Of a stretch of 64,000 nt of DNA, positions 11,401 to 19,589 are shown one piece after another; position 1 is the stretch's first letter; each line of letters opens with the position of its first letter. The position numbers and the translations under genes were made by a program. The DNA comes from Vibrio vulnificus NBRC 15645 = ATCC 27562 (GTDB lineage Bacteria; Pseudomonadota; Gammaproteobacteria; Enterobacterales; Vibrionaceae): NCBI RefSeq assembly GCF_002224265.1, contig NZ_CP012882.1, forward strand, positions 1,116,001 to 1,180,000. The letters are read 5' to 3'. The notes beneath the pieces are model-generated. The model was not told where the DNA came from. It did not search any database and saw nothing but the letters and a program-made list of their open reading frames with translations.

Positions 11401-14400
11401 CGACCAGCGGCAAAGTCGTATTGTTCCTGCACGGTTCTGGTTCTTCTGCTGAAGAGCAAGCGAGCGCAATTCGCAACCACTACCAGAAGCAAGGTATCGA
11501 CATGCTCGCAGTCAACCTGCGTGGCTATGGTGAAAGCGACGGCGGACCAAGCGAAAAAGGCTTGTACCAAGATGCTCGCACCATGTTCAACTACCTAGTG
11601 AATGACAAGGGTATTGACCCAAGCAACATCATCATTCACGGCTACTCAATGGGTGGTCCAATTGCCGCAGATCTAGCCCGTTATGCAGCGCAAAATGGCC
11701 AAGCGGTTTCTGGCTTATTGCTTGATCGTCCTATGCCAAGTATGACCAAAGCGATCACCGCTCATGAAGTGGCGAATCCAGCGGGCATTGTGGGGGCTAT
11801 CGCGAAAGCGGTTAACGGCCAGTTCTCAGTGGAGAAGAACCTAAAAGGCTTGCCAAAAGAGACGCCGATTCTGCTGCTAACGGACAACGAAGGCTTAGGC
11901 GAAGAAGGCGAGAAGCTACGAGCTAAACTCGCGATTGCTGGCTACAACGTCACGGGTGAACAAACCTTCTATGGCCACGAAGCGAGCAACCGCTTGATGG
12001 GTCAGTACGCGGATCAAATTGTCTCCGGTCTGTTCAATGCAGAGCAAGCAGCGGTAGAAGCGGGCGAAGTGCTGAAAGGGCTAGAGAAAGACTTTAAACG
12101 CTATGGCGACGCGCTGAAACCAGATACGAGCGTACCGGGTAAAGCGAAAGACATTCGCACTACCAAAGATTTCCTAAATGGTTACAAAAACGACCATGCG
12201 AAGGACATCGTTGACGGCTTCCGCTCAGATATGAGCATCAAGCAACTGGTGGATTTGTTTGTTAAAGGCAACTGGAGTGAAGAGCAAAAAGGTGCGCTTG
12301 CTTGGGAAATTGAAAGTCGTGCACTGAAAGTGACGTTCCAGAACAAGTCTGAGAAGTACAACCGATTGTTCCGTGAGATTGCTTCTGCTGGTGTTGTGGA
12401 TGCGAAAGCAACTGAACAACTCGCGCCACAGTTAATGCTGTTGAATCTAGCGAATGACGGTTTTGGAGGACGTTGTGACCCACTTTCTAAACTCGTTTTG
12501 GTTGCGAAACAGCTGGAAAACGATGGTCAAGTTGGTGTGGCAAGACAACTGTTGGAGAAGATGTACTCAGCGGCAGCGGTGCTGAGCAATCCAACGCTTT
12601 ACTCAGACAGTGAAAAAGCCAATGCAAGCAAGTTGCTCAGCAGCTTGGCGGCCATTCATGCGAAGAACCCAATGCATGATACGTCGATGAAAGTGTGGCA
12701 GGAAAAGCTGGAAGGCAAGCAAGCGCTGACCGTAAACGGTGTGGTTGAGAAAATCACGGATGCATCAGCTAACGGTAAACCTGTTTTGTTGGAACTTGAT
12801 GCACCGAAACACGCAATGGCGGCTTGGGCGAAAGGCTCTGGTGACGAGCGGGTTTACGGCTTCTATGATCCAAATGCTGGCATCGTAGAGTTCTCATCAG
12901 CAGAGAAGTTTAGCGCCTACCTAACGCGTTTCTTCGGCAAGTCCGATCTGGACATGGCTCAACGCTACGAATTGGGTAAAAACGCCGCAGGGGAGCCGAT
13001 CTTCAACCGTGTGGTGGTAATGGATGGCAACACATTAGCGAGTTATAAGCCAACATTTGGCGATAAGACCACTATGCAGGGAATCCTCGATTTGCCTGTG
13101 TTTGACGCGACACCGATTAAAAAAACTGGTACTTCAGATGTCGATGGCAATGCAAAAATCGTAGATGTCACGAAAGAAGCATTGGCTGATGGAAAAATAC
13201 TTCACAATCAAAATGTGAATGATTGGGAACGTGTTGTCGTGACTCCGACAGCAGACGGTGGCGAAACCCGTTTTGATGGTCAAATCATCGTGCAAATGGA
13301 GAACGATGCTGTTGCTGCAAAAGCGGCTGCGAACCTTGCGGGCAAGCACCCAGAAAGCAGTGTGGTGGTGCAGCTCGATTCTGATGGTAACTATCGCGTG
13401 GTGTATGGCGATCCATCAAAACTGGATGGAAAGCTACGCTGGCAGTTAGTGGGTCATGGTCGTGACCACTCAGAAAGTAACAACACACGTTTAAGTGGTT
13501 ACAGTGCTGATGAGCTGGCTGTGAAATTGGCCAAGTTCCAGCAGTCGTTTAATCAAGCGGAAAATGTCAGCAGTAAGCCAGATCATATCAGTATTGTTGG
13601 CTGCTCTTTGGTGAGTGACGACAAGCAAAAAGGCTTTGGTCATCAGTTTATTAACGCGATGGATGTGAATGGTCTTCGTGTCGATGTTTCTGTTCGCAGT
13701 GCCAAAGTTTACATCAATGAAATGGGACGAAAACTTTATTTTGATGGAAAGGATTCTTGGGTTAACAAGGCTATAAACAGCAAAGTTTTGCTAAGTTGGA
13801 ATGGTCAAGGTGAAGTTGTTGCCAAGGATGAGCGTATTCGCAATGGTATTGCGGAAGGCGACATCGATTTATCTCGTATTGGTATCAGCGACGTTGACGA
13901 GCCAGCTCGTGGTGCGATTGGTGACAACAACGATGTGTTTGATGCGCCAGAAAAACGCAAAGCGGAGACAGAGACCTCATCTTCTTCTGCAAACAACAAG
14001 CTCAGCTACTCAGGTAATATTCAAGTCAACGTGGGTGATGGTGAGTTTACCGCAGTGAACTGGGGCACATCGAATGTGGGTATCAAAGTCGGCACGGGTG
14101 GCTTTAAGTCGTTGGCCTTTGGTGACAATAACGTCATGATTCACATCGGCAATGGTGAGAGTAAGCACAGCTTCGATATTGGTGGTTATCAGGCACTAGA
14201 AGGTGCGCAAATGTTCATCGGTAATCGCAACGTGAGCTTCAACAAAGGTCGAAGCAATGATCTGATTGTGATGATGGATAAGTCAATTCCGACTCCGCCA
14301 TTGGTCAACCCGTTTGACGGTGCCGCTCGTATTTCGGGTGTGCTACAAAGCATTGCCACTTCGGGTGAGGGCAAAGATTGGCTTGCGGCTCAAGAACAGC

Positions 14401-16535
14401 AATGGACATTGTCTGGTGCGAAAAAGTTCGTCAAAGATATGTCTGGTTTGGATCAGAGCAGCAGTGTTGATTACACCAGCTTGGTTGAACTGGACTCGCA
14501 GAATGAGCGCAGTAGCCGTGGCTTGAAGCACGATGCAGAAGCAGCTCTGAACAAGCAGTACAACCAATGGCTAAGCGGCAACGGTAACAATGACACCAGC
14601 AAGCTCAGCCGTGCAGATAAGCTGCGTCAAGCCAATGAGAAGCTTGCGTTTAACTTTGCCGTGGGTGGTCAAGGTGCGGATATCCAAGTGACGACAGGTA
14701 ACTGGAACTTCATGTTTGGTGACAACATCCAGTCTATTTTGGATACCAACCTAGGTTCACTATTTGGCCTCATGACACAGCAGTTCTCTGCCACGGGTCA
14801 GGCCAAAACAACCTTCACCTACACGCCAGAAGATTTGCCTCGTCAGCTTAAGAATAAGCTATTAGGTCAGTTAGCTGGCGTGGGTGCAGAGACCACGCTG
14901 GCGGATATTTTTGGCGTGGATTACACCGCGTCAGGTCACATTGTTTCGCGTAATGGTGAAGCCGTTGATGGCGTGGCGATTCTCAAAGAGATGTTGGAGG
15001 TCATTGGTGAGTTCAGTGGTGACCAACTGCAAGCCTTTGTTGATCCTACCAAGCTAGTAAATAGCCTAGAGGCGGGTATCAACATGGGGGCAGATGGCAT
15101 TAAGTCTTTTGCTGAAACTCATGGACTGAAAGAGAAAGCGCCAGAAGAGGAAGAGAGTAAGCCTTCGGTTTCTCTCAATGGTGAGACCTTAAACAGTACG
15201 CAAGGTGCGACTGTGGCTGATGGCAGCACTGAAACAACAGAAACGCCAGATCGTGCCTTCGGCTTTAACTCACTTAACCTGCCTAACTTGTTTGCCACTA
15301 TTTTTAGTCAAGACAAGCAGAAAGAGATGAAATCGCTGGTGGCAAATCTCAAAGAGAATCTCACCGCTGATCTGCTGAACATGAAAGAGAAAACGTTTGA
15401 TTTCCTTCGTAACAGTGGTCATCTCCAAGGTGATGGCGATATCAACCTCTCCCTAGGAAACTACAACTTCAACTGGGGTGGTGATGGTAAAGATCTCGGT
15501 GCGTATCTAGGAGACAACAACAACTTCTGGGGTGGACGAGGCGATGATGTGTTCTACGCAACAGGCACGTCAAACATCTTCACGGGCGGCGAAGGCAATG
15601 ACATGGGCGTTCTGATGGGACGTGAAAACATGATGTTTGGTGGTGATGGCAACGACACGGCAGTGGTTGCAGGACGCATTAACCATGTCTTCCTTGGTGC
15701 CGGTGATGACCAGTCGTTTGTCTTTGGTGAGGGCGGTGAGATTGACACCGGCTCAGGCCGTGACTACGTGGTGACGTCTGGCAACTTCAACCGTGTGGAT
15801 ACGGGTGACGATCAAGACTACTCCGTGACGATTGGCAACAACAACCAAGTAGAGCTAGGCGCTGGCGATGACTTTGCCAATGTCTTCGGTAACTACAACC
15901 GTATCAATGCAAGCGCTGGCAACGATGTTGTGAAGCTAATGGGCTATCACGCGGTGTTGAATGGCGGTGAGGGCGAGGATCATCTTATCGCAGCGGCCAT
16001 TTCTAAGTTCAGTCAATTCAACGGTGGCGAAGGGCGCGATCTGATGGTGTTGGGTGGTTATCAAAATACGTTCAAAGGTGGCACGGATGTGGACAGCTTT
16101 GTGGTGAGCGGTGATGTTATCGACAACCTTGTTGAAGACATTCGCAGCGAAGATAACATTGTCTTCAATGGTATTGATTGGCAGAAGCTGTGGTTCGAAC
16201 GCAGCGGATACGACCTGAAGTTGTCTATTCTTCGTGACCCGGCAAGTGACAGTGACCAAGCGAAGTTTGAGCATATTGGTTCGGTGACGTTCAGTGATTA
16301 CTTTAACGGTAATCGAGCGCAGGTGATCATCGCAATGGGTGAGAAAGACGCGACGGGTGAACGTGAGTACACCACCTTGTCTGAGAGTGCAATTGATGCG
16401 CTGGTACAAGCCATGAGTGGCTTTGACCCTCAGGCGGGTGACAATGGATTCATCGATAACCTAGACAGCAAATCTCGCGTGGCGATTACCACTGCGTGGG
16501 CAGACGTTGTTCATAAAAAGGGTATAACGGTGTAA
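2433..16535 (+). CDS. rtxA: MARTX toxin RtxA1 with effectors DUF1-like, RID, ABH, MCF-like
   Basis: One uninterrupted 4700-residue frame encodes a multifunctional autoprocessing RTX toxin. Residues 1-650 hold GxxG-type A repeats, broken by a duplicated module at about 325-410 and 462-545. About 690-1380 are some 35 B repeats of 19-20 residues (NVxTKVGDG type). About 1460-1600 form a beta-rich carbohydrate-binding-like domain, followed by a charged coiled coil (1600-1850). The effectors are: DUF1-like (about 1940-2370); RID, the Rho-inactivating acyltransferase, with a four-helix membrane-localisation part and catalytic candidates H2595 (ALGHAAL) and C2835 (TKNCSS); an alpha/beta hydrolase with S3072 (HGYSMGG) and H3182; and an MCF-like cysteine protease with C3348 in GRCDPL, H3460 and D3479. 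The CPD (3570-3790) has H3675 (VGHGR) and C3724 (VGCSL) and releases the effectors when it binds inositol hexakisphosphate in the host. C-terminal Ca-binding GGxGxD repeats (4320-4560) mark it for type I export. No RRSP/DUF5, actin-crosslinking or ExoY-like module was found. Confidence 0.97.
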   Translation: MGKPFWRSVEYFFTGNYSADDGNNSIVAIGFGGEIHAYGGDDHVTVGSIGATVYTGSGNDTVVGGSAYLRVEDTSGHLSVKGAAGYADINKSGDGNVSFAGAAGGVSIDHLGNHGDVNYGGAAAYNGITRKGLSGNVTFKGAGGYNALWHETNQGNLSFAGAGAGNKLDRTWFNRYQDSRGDVTFDGAGAANSISSRVETGNITFRGAGADNHLVRKGKVGDVTLQGAGASNRIERTRQAEDVYAQTRGNIRFEGVGGYNSLYSDVAHGDIHFSGGGAYNTIIRKGSGNDFAKEGMTNAKADEIVLTKAVMSGSWIGQDHHVTAVKSASEPNTYLFAFADSTYTKINKVQLRNDPQTGELKYYSTAWYKEGNHLSNLANQDISDNGGFTAVNINGAYTLSDLKVEHQQSLTVHAVEKDLTEYEWVTYANGALIDAKDVALSEAKMGGTAISTDGTTVDVQAVKSNRKPNTYVYAKVLGPYTKIVVVELANDPKTGALKYQARSWYKEGNHTADLANEDISSANGYHSMGKGGYSLSDLHYSVNAVRSTSETVADIDEYTDQTLFKPATDSGESSGDVYFNGAGGGNVIKSNVTRGNVYFNGGGIANVILHSSQFGNTEFNGGGAANVIVKSGEEGDLTFRGAGLANVLVHQSKQGKMDVYAGGAVNVLVRIGDGQYLAHLLAYGNISVHKGNGNSRVVMLGGYNTHTQIGSGNGLWLAAGGFNVMTQVGKGDVASVLAGGANVLTKVGDGDLTAGMLGGANVITHISGDNETSNTTAVALGGANILTKKGKGNALAVMGGGANVLTHVGDGTTTGVMVGGANILTKVGNGDTTGIMLGVGNVLTHVGDGQTLGVMGAAGNIFTKVGDGTSIAVMIGAGNIFTHVGEGNAWALMGGLGNVFTKVGNGDALALMVAEANVFTHIGDGMSVALMLAKGNVATKVGNGTTLAAMVGNANIFTHVGSGSTFAAMIGQANIMTKVGDDLTAALMVGKANIYTHVGDGTSLGIFAGEVNVMTKVGNGTTLAAMFGKANIMTHVGDGLTGVLALGEANIVTKVGDDFMGVVAAAKANVVTHVGDATTAAVLAGKGNILTKVGEGTTVGLLISDIGNVMTHVGDGTTIGIAKGKANIITKVGDGLGVNVAWGQANVFTQVGDGDRYNFAKGEANVITKVGDGQEVSVVQGKANIITHVGNGDDYTGAWGKANVITKVGNGRNVVLAKGEANIVTQVGDGDSFNALWSKGNIVTKVGDGMQVTAAKGKANITTTVGDGLSVTAAYGDANINTKVGDGVSVNVAWGKYNINTKVGDGLNVAVMKGKANANIHIGDGLGINASYAQNNVAIKIGNGDFYSLAVASSNTSSNKLSALFDNIKQTVLGVGGSQAINYLVQGDEASSSGTQKGRGAIATPEITKLDGFQMDAIEEVGSDLGDSLTGSVTKVDTPDLNKMQNALDVDGSSDQTQAPNLIVNGDFEQGDQGWKSTHGVEASYSGNVYGVNGEGHGARVTELDTYTNTSLYQDLTDLTEGEVIAVSFDFAKRAGLSNNEGIEVLWNGEVVFSSSGDASAWQQKTLKLTAHAGSNRIEFKGTGQNDGLGYILDNVVAKSESSQQANAVSEHATQNQASQNALSDKERAEADRQRLEQEKQKQLDAVAGSQSQLESTDQQALENNGQAQRDAVKEESEAVTAELTKLAQGLDVLDGQATHTGESGDQWRNDFAGGLLDGVQRQLDDAKQLANDKIAAAKQTQSDNNSKVKESVAKSEAGVAKGEQNRAGAEQDIADAKADAETRQADAMAKSNDAKQAESDAHSAANDAQSRGDRDAMNAENKANQAQKDAKGTKQNEGDRPDREGVTGSGLSGNAHRVEGAGETGSHVTNDSQTNADGRFSEGLSEQEQEALEGATNAVNRLQINAGIRGKNSSSTISSMFTETNSDSIVVPTAASQDVVRKEIRISGVNLEGLGEASHDTAESLVSARAEKVANLYRWLDTDNDAATDKYVPVPGFERVDADVSDEAKERMIQFVGGYIEHTDNQVPKDQAQALATLFVEATLDYDWDKRVEFLTKLESYGYSFEAPHGEKSIVSFWSGRNFKEYRNVLDNAQADGKKVVYDIDVKGNAFAIDLNKQLMRWGGMFLDPDNAEQNQLKSSIDAATFSNTGFWSSVYATGAQNDVYVIAEGGMRLGNYFWNVELPALRQLQREGLVGEIRLLDKPVSAYKDIPVEDIGRRLTDAGVAVKVRFDALSHEKQADLLADNPDGYKADTLVELDVKLSAIDSMLRESLPFYSLRTERNLLVQEGEEGFEVRSWPGTDGKSKTILLDNPEDAAQQKSIERFILANFDNFEQMPDELFLVDNKVLSHHDGRTRILAQKEDGAWTYNANVELMSVTELLDAAHVSGKVRGESYQQVIDALTEYHASTAEHADYELTSVEKLLNLRKQVEGYVLGHPDSGRVQAMNALLNQVNSRLEAVSVLVVSEQSIKAHDSFSHLYDQLDNANLKESKHLYLDGNGDFVTKGKGNLANIDKLGGSDAVLEKVKAAVSHEYGQVVADTIFAGLSANDLAKDGKGIDIAGLNKVHQAIEQHMSPVSATMYIWKPSDHSALGHAALQIGQGRTQLEGQAAADFNKQNYVSWWPLGSKSSNIRNIFNVATEDQPDLKLRWSDFSQPAHQNDTLEHDMASEENDGFGLNDGETKLKRFVEKLNAAKGIDASYKDASEGYASVLLGNPDMLASTGIPAHVFQPFVDQWNDTSYDMMDVANRFAEELQKQAQASGDPALVEKRIDNVVRLFAERALEEIEAFKASQADEGRVFRINLEGLDVAAMQAEWNRLSNDPDARYQLLTKNCSSTVAKVLKAGGADKLIGHTWRPKFGVWTPTELFNFGQALQEAQLEIAAKKQSHQATDLLDALSGNEKRKENVAIENDGTPPRDKESLSPLTRFLNNELYGEKDARRKIGEITQTLLDHAVENGESQKVTLKGEAGRLTGYYHQGAASSKGETSATSGKVVLFLHGSGSSAEEQASAIRNHYQKQGIDMLAVNLRGYGESDGGPSEKGLYQDARTMFNYLVNDKGIDPSNIIIHGYSMGGPIAADLARYAAQNGQAVSGLLLDRPMPSMTKAITAHEVANPAGIVGAIAKAVNGQFSVEKNLKGLPKETPILLLTDNEGLGEEGEKLRAKLAIAGYNVTGEQTFYGHEASNRLMGQYADQIVSGLFNAEQAAVEAGEVLKGLEKDFKRYGDALKPDTSVPGKAKDIRTTKDFLNGYKNDHAKDIVDGFRSDMSIKQLVDLFVKGNWSEEQKGALAWEIESRALKVTFQNKSEKYNRLFREIASAGVVDAKATEQLAPQLMLLNLANDGFGGRCDPLSKLVLVAKQLENDGQVGVARQLLEKMYSAAAVLSNPTLYSDSEKANASKLLSSLAAIHAKNPMHDTSMKVWQEKLEGKQALTVNGVVEKITDASANGKPVLLELDAPKHAMAAWAKGSGDERVYGFYDPNAGIVEFSSAEKFSAYLTRFFGKSDLDMAQRYELGKNAAGEPIFNRVVVMDGNTLASYKPTFGDKTTMQGILDLPVFDATPIKKTGTSDVDGNAKIVDVTKEALADGKILHNQNVNDWERVVVTPTADGGETRFDGQIIVQMENDAVAAKAAANLAGKHPESSVVVQLDSDGNYRVVYGDPSKLDGKLRWQLVGHGRDHSESNNTRLSGYSADELAVKLAKFQQSFNQAENVSSKPDHISIVGCSLVSDDKQKGFGHQFINAMDVNGLRVDVSVRSAKVYINEMGRKLYFDGKDSWVNKAINSKVLLSWNGQGEVVAKDERIRNGIAEGDIDLSRIGISDVDEPARGAIGDNNDVFDAPEKRKAETETSSSSANNKLSYSGNIQVNVGDGEFTAVNWGTSNVGIKVGTGGFKSLAFGDNNVMIHIGNGESKHSFDIGGYQALEGAQMFIGNRNVSFNKGRSNDLIVMMDKSIPTPPLVNPFDGAARISGVLQSIATSGEGKDWLAAQEQQWTLSGAKKFVKDMSGLDQSSSVDYTSLVELDSQNERSSRGLKHDAEAALNKQYNQWLSGNGNNDTSKLSRADKLRQANEKLAFNFAVGGQGADIQVTTGNWNFMFGDNIQSILDTNLGSLFGLMTQQFSATGQAKTTFTYTPEDLPRQLKNKLLGQLAGVGAETTLADIFGVDYTASGHIVSRNGEAVDGVAILKEMLEVIGEFSGDQLQAFVDPTKLVNSLEAGINMGADGIKSFAETHGLKEKAPEEEESKPSVSLNGETLNSTQGATVADGSTETTETPDRAFGFNSLNLPNLFATIFSQDKQKEMKSLVANLKENLTADLLNMKEKTFDFLRNSGHLQGDGDINLSLGNYNFNWGGDGKDLGAYLGDNNNFWGGRGDDVFYATGTSNIFTGGEGNDMGVLMGRENMMFGGDGNDTAVVAGRINHVFLGAGDDQSFVFGEGGEIDTGSGRDYVVTSGNFNRVDTGDDQDYSVTIGNNNQVELGAGDDFANVFGNYNRINASAGNDVVKLMGYHAVLNGGEGEDHLIAAAISKFSQFNGGEGRDLMVLGGYQNTFKGGTDVDSFVVSGDVIDNLVEDIRSEDNIVFNGIDWQKLWFERSGYDLKLSILRDPASDSDQAKFEHIGSVTFSDYFNGNRAQVIIAMGEKDATGEREYTTLSESAIDALVQAMSGFDPQAGDNGFIDNLDSKSRVAITTAWADVVHKKGITV
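3405..4067 (+). repeat. Duplicated module within the A-repeat region of rtxA
   Basis: Two protein segments, starting near residues 325 (VKSASEPNTY) and 462 (VKSNRKPNTY), share a long pattern: NTY, then YTK, then LxNDPxTGxLKY, then WYKEGNH, LAN and DIS. The copies are offset by 137 residues and interrupt the glycine-rich A repeats. They are clearly diverged, so the duplication is old or under diversifying pressure. Function unknown; they may act in surface contact. Confidence 0.8.
4437..6480 (+). repeat. B-repeat array of the MARTX gene
   Basis: This stretch is a tandem array of about 57-60 bp units encoding the pattern NVxTKVGDGxxxxxxxGxA, alternating TKVG and THVG. It corresponds to the B repeats of MARTX toxins, which together with the A and C repeats are thought to form the translocation structure at the host membrane. 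The nucleotide identity between units is high enough for slipped recombination, yet the frame is intact. Confidence 0.85.
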
Positions 16536-16556
16536 TATTCACCTTCCATTAATATC

Positions 16557-16586
16557 AAAGCCGCCTGAATAAAGGCGGCTTTTTTA
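16557..16586 (+). terminator. Rho-independent terminator after rtxA
   Basis: A 9-bp stem (AAAGCCGCC / GGCGGCTTT) with an 8-nt loop is followed by a T run. It begins 22 bp after the rtxA stop codon. Confidence 0.9.
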
Positions 16587-16683
16587 TGGTAGCAACGTTA
16601 TCTCATTTGTGGTGTTCAACGAGAAACTAGCATAGAGTTTTAGTTGTTATACCGTTCTCGCTAATCAATCCTTTTTACCTGTG

Positions 16684-17910
16684 TCATTTCACATAGAAAC
16701 GCGGATTGCTGGTGCCCCAAATGGTGTAAAGCTCCGGAAAAATCACCTCGGCGTTTTCTTCCATTTCACCGACAGAGATGTGCTGATTTTTTTCAGCGCC
16801 AAAGAGCGTCACCTCGTCGCCGGGCAGTACGCCTTTGATATTGGACACATCCACCATCGTAGTATTCATTGAAGCAACGCCCACCACATTGGCGCGTTGG
16901 CCGTTGATCAGCACTTGCGCTTTATTGCCCATTTTTCGTGGGTAGCCATCGGAATAGCCGACTGTGAGGTTTGCCATCACCGCATCATTTGCTGTGGTAA
17001 ATGTGCTGTCGTAACCCACGGTGCTGCCTGCCGGAAGCGAATGAAGTGAAGCAATGCGAGTCTTAAACGCCACAATAGAAGGGTACTCAGGGTTGGTCGG
17101 GAGATCACCATAGAGCACGCCACCTGGACGAACCATATCCAACTGCGCTTCAGGGACATTTAACGCGGTGTAGGAATTGGCCACATGTAGGGTGATCTCT
17201 TCGCGTTTTAGCCCGGCGCTTTCCATTAACCATTGTGCATGTTGGTTAAAGCTCTTTAGCTTTGTTCGGACGTCTTCTGCATTGTAATTCGGGAAATGGG
17301 TCATGATACCAACCACGGCAACGGAAGGGTGCGTTGCAATGGCGACCGCTTCTTTTTGTCCACGTTCGGTACTCATATCAATACCATTACGGCCCATGCC
17401 ACCGTCATTGAGCGCAAGATGAACTTTAATGGTTTTGTTGTACTTTTCTGCCAAGCTTGCCAACTCACGAGCTTGTTGCTCACTGCCAATCAACTCTTCG
17501 ATATCAAGAGAGATAGCCTGTTCAATTTCACTCGTGCTAGCGGAGCGCACGCGGATTAACTCACCTTCAAATCCACTTTCTCGGACTAATTTCGCCTCCG
17601 CATTACTGGCGATAGCCACGCAGGGAATTTGTTGTTCAAGAATGGTTGGCATCAAACCACGAATTCCGTTGCCATACGCGTCGGCTTTCATCACCGCGCA
17701 AATTTTGGTTTGTGGGGCAATGTGCGATTTAAATTGTTCAATGTTGCTTTTAAATTGGCCGAGGCTGATTTCGAGCCAAGCATTGGACCCGGCGATTTGG
17801 CTGGTTTGGTGAACCGTGTTGTCGAGTAAGAGAGGTGCGCTGTAAGAGAAAGCCGGAGTGAGACTGGCGCTAGCGATGGCAATGGATAGAAGGGTCTTTT
17901 TAAAGTTCAT
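16684..17910 (-). CDS. bsrV: Periplasmic broad-spectrum amino acid racemase (BsrV type)
   Basis: A 408-residue fold-type III PLP racemase with a cleavable signal peptide ([25 protein letters not shown]). K75 in [11 protein letters not shown] is the PLP lysine and Y300 in STVGYDSTF the second catalytic base. The GMGRNG segment near 172-177 matches residues said to distinguish periplasmic broad-spectrum racemases from cytoplasmic alanine racemase. These enzymes make non-canonical D-amino acids, such as D-Met, D-Leu and D-Arg, in the periplasm of Vibrio; the products remodel peptidoglycan and act on neighbours. It is convergent with rtxA and lies downstream of the chemoreceptor gene, separated from it by a terminator. 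A plain periplasmic alanine racemase is the alternative. Confidence 0.92.
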   Translation of the reverse strand: MNFKKTLLSIAIASASLTPAFSYSAPLLLDNTVHQTSQIAGSNAWLEISLGQFKSNIEQFKSHIAPQTKICAVMKADAYGNGIRGLMPTILEQQIPCVAIASNAEAKLVRESGFEGELIRVRSASTSEIEQAISLDIEELIGSEQQARELASLAEKYNKTIKVHLALNDGGMGRNGIDMSTERGQKEAVAIATHPSVAVVGIMTHFPNYNAEDVRTKLKSFNQHAQWLMESAGLKREEITLHVANSYTALNVPEAQLDMVRPGGVLYGDLPTNPEYPSIVAFKTRIASLHSLPAGSTVGYDSTFTTANDAVMANLTVGYSDGYPRKMGNKAQVLINGQRANVVGVASMNTTMVDVSNIKGVLPGDEVTLFGAEKNQHISVGEMEENAEVIFPELYTIWGTSNPRFYVK

Positions 17911-17923
17911 GTTATTTCCCTAA

Positions 17924-17950
17924 GAAAAACCCCAGCACTCAGGCCGGGGT
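17924..17950 (-). terminator. Terminator between the chemoreceptor gene and the racemase gene
   Basis: On the minus strand the sequence reads ACCCCGGC, loop, then TGGGGT followed by a run of T. It lies just after the chemoreceptor stop codon and just before the racemase start, so the two genes are probably separate transcripts or only partly coupled. Confidence 0.75.
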
Positions 17951-17957
17951 GGTTGTA

Positions 17958-19589
17958 TTAATTCAATTTGAAACGACTCATGACGTCTTGCAGCGAGACA
18001 GAAAGTTGAGTCAATTCACGGCACGCTTGCGCGGTTTGCTGCGACCCTTGCGCGACTTCTTGCGAAGCCATGTGAATGTTCTCTATATTGCGGCTGAGTT
18101 CTTCCGCAACGGAATCTTGTTGTCCACATGCGGTGGCAATTTGCGCGCCCATGTCTGCGATGTTCGCGATGGACTTTTCAATCGAGCCCATTAACTCTTG
18201 TGCGTTGTTACCTTGCTCAACACAAGCGCCAATACTGGTTCTTGAATCTTCGGTTGCGTGTTTGGCTTGTTTTGCCAAATCCTGCAGTTTCTCGATGATC
18301 GACGTGATTTCACCGGTTGAATCTTGAGTACGGCCTGCCAAGGTTCTCACTTCATCGGCAACAACCGCAAAGCCACGACCAGATTCGCCAGCACGCGCTG
18401 CTTCAATGGCTGCGTTCAGTGCCAAGAGGTTGGTTTGGTCAGCAATACCACGAATCACATCCACCACAACGTTGATCTGGTTCGATTGCGCTTCAAGCTC
18501 GGCCACCGTGTCACCCGCTTTGGCAATGATGTCGGCCACCTCTTCGATCGACACCACCATTTGATGCGTCTCTTTCGCGCCATCTTGAGTACGGCGATTC
18601 GCATCGTACGCTTGCGATGCAGAGTCTTCGGTATTGCGAGCTACGTCTGCCACTGCCGCTTTCATTTCAGTCATGGCGGTTGCAACTAACGTCACCTGCA
18701 TTTGTTGATCTTTCATGCCAGAAGCGGACATTTCAGAAATCTGTGTCATTTCTTCTACTGCACTGCTCAATTGGGTTACAGCGGCAATCACGTTGTCGAT
18801 CACTTGGCGCAAATCCTCTTGCATCTTAATGGTGGCGTCTGCCAGCTCGCCCAACTCATCGTTACCGATCGCGTTGCGGTCAAGATCTTGTGACAGATCA
18901 CCACGTGCAATGGCGTTCGCCTGACGAACAACGATATTCAGTGGCCCACAAATGATACGAGTTAATAGCAGCGTCATGATCACCATCACAGCAAAGATAG
19001 CGATGTTGCTGATAACCGCAGTGGTGTTTAGGCCGTTAACAGACGACAGAATTTGATTCTTGTTGCTGTCCATTGCGCCTTTGAGAATCATCACCAACTT
19101 GTTCACTTCCGTCTCGATCGATTCAAAGGTCGACAGTGAGTTGGTGAGAATTGGATAAGCGGCGTCTTTGTCGCCAGCCAGCAATGCGTCGTTAAACTTA
19201 TCCATGGTGTTGAGGTAACCATTCCAAAGTGACATTAAACGGTTGTAGGTTTGCTCTTCTTCACCTGGCCAGATGCTTTTTCCATACGCGGCGAGTTCCG
19301 TTTCGATCTCTCGACGGATGCTTTCGTTACGTGTAATAGTCTGTCTGATTTGGTTCTCGTCGTTCATTGCGAACACAGCAAATTGAGTACGACGCCAATA
19401 TGAGATTTTATCTCGTACAGCATCCACTTTTTCCATCGCGGGTAGTGTATCTTCGGTGTAGTTTAATAGCTCGGACTTTACCGTATTGAGCTCTGTAGAT
19501 AAAAAGATCCCGAACGCGATATTGATGACGGCTATGATTGAAAATGCTGCTGCGATTTTCTTGCCGATTGATAGATTTTTAATAAACAT
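17958..19589 (-). CDS. Methyl-accepting chemotaxis protein
   Basis: From the ATG at 19589 (behind AGAAGGTAAC) the protein has 543 residues; an upstream TTG at 19619 has no better signal. It has an N-terminal membrane segment (residues about 10-30), a periplasmic four-helix-bundle-like ligand domain of about 160 residues, a second membrane segment near 190-212, a HAMP domain, and the cytoplasmic signalling part. The hairpin tip is intact ([19 protein letters not shown] and [15 protein letters not shown]), so it should control CheA. There is no C-terminal CheR-binding pentapeptide (it ends SRFKLN). The ligand cannot be deduced. It precedes the racemase gene on the same strand, which may be chance. 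Confidence 0.93.
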   Translation of the reverse strand: MFIKNLSIGKKIAAAFSIIAVINIAFGIFLSTELNTVKSELLNYTEDTLPAMEKVDAVRDKISYWRRTQFAVFAMNDENQIRQTITRNESIRREIETELAAYGKSIWPGEEEQTYNRLMSLWNGYLNTMDKFNDALLAGDKDAAYPILTNSLSTFESIETEVNKLVMILKGAMDSNKNQILSSVNGLNTTAVISNIAIFAVMVIMTLLLTRIICGPLNIVVRQANAIARGDLSQDLDRNAIGNDELGELADATIKMQEDLRQVIDNVIAAVTQLSSAVEEMTQISEMSASGMKDQQMQVTLVATAMTEMKAAVADVARNTEDSASQAYDANRRTQDGAKETHQMVVSIEEVADIIAKAGDTVAELEAQSNQINVVVDVIRGIADQTNLLALNAAIEAARAGESGRGFAVVADEVRTLAGRTQDSTGEITSIIEKLQDLAKQAKHATEDSRTSIGACVEQGNNAQELMGSIEKSIANIADMGAQIATACGQQDSVAEELSRNIENIHMASQEVAQGSQQTAQACRELTQLSVSLQDVMSRFKLN

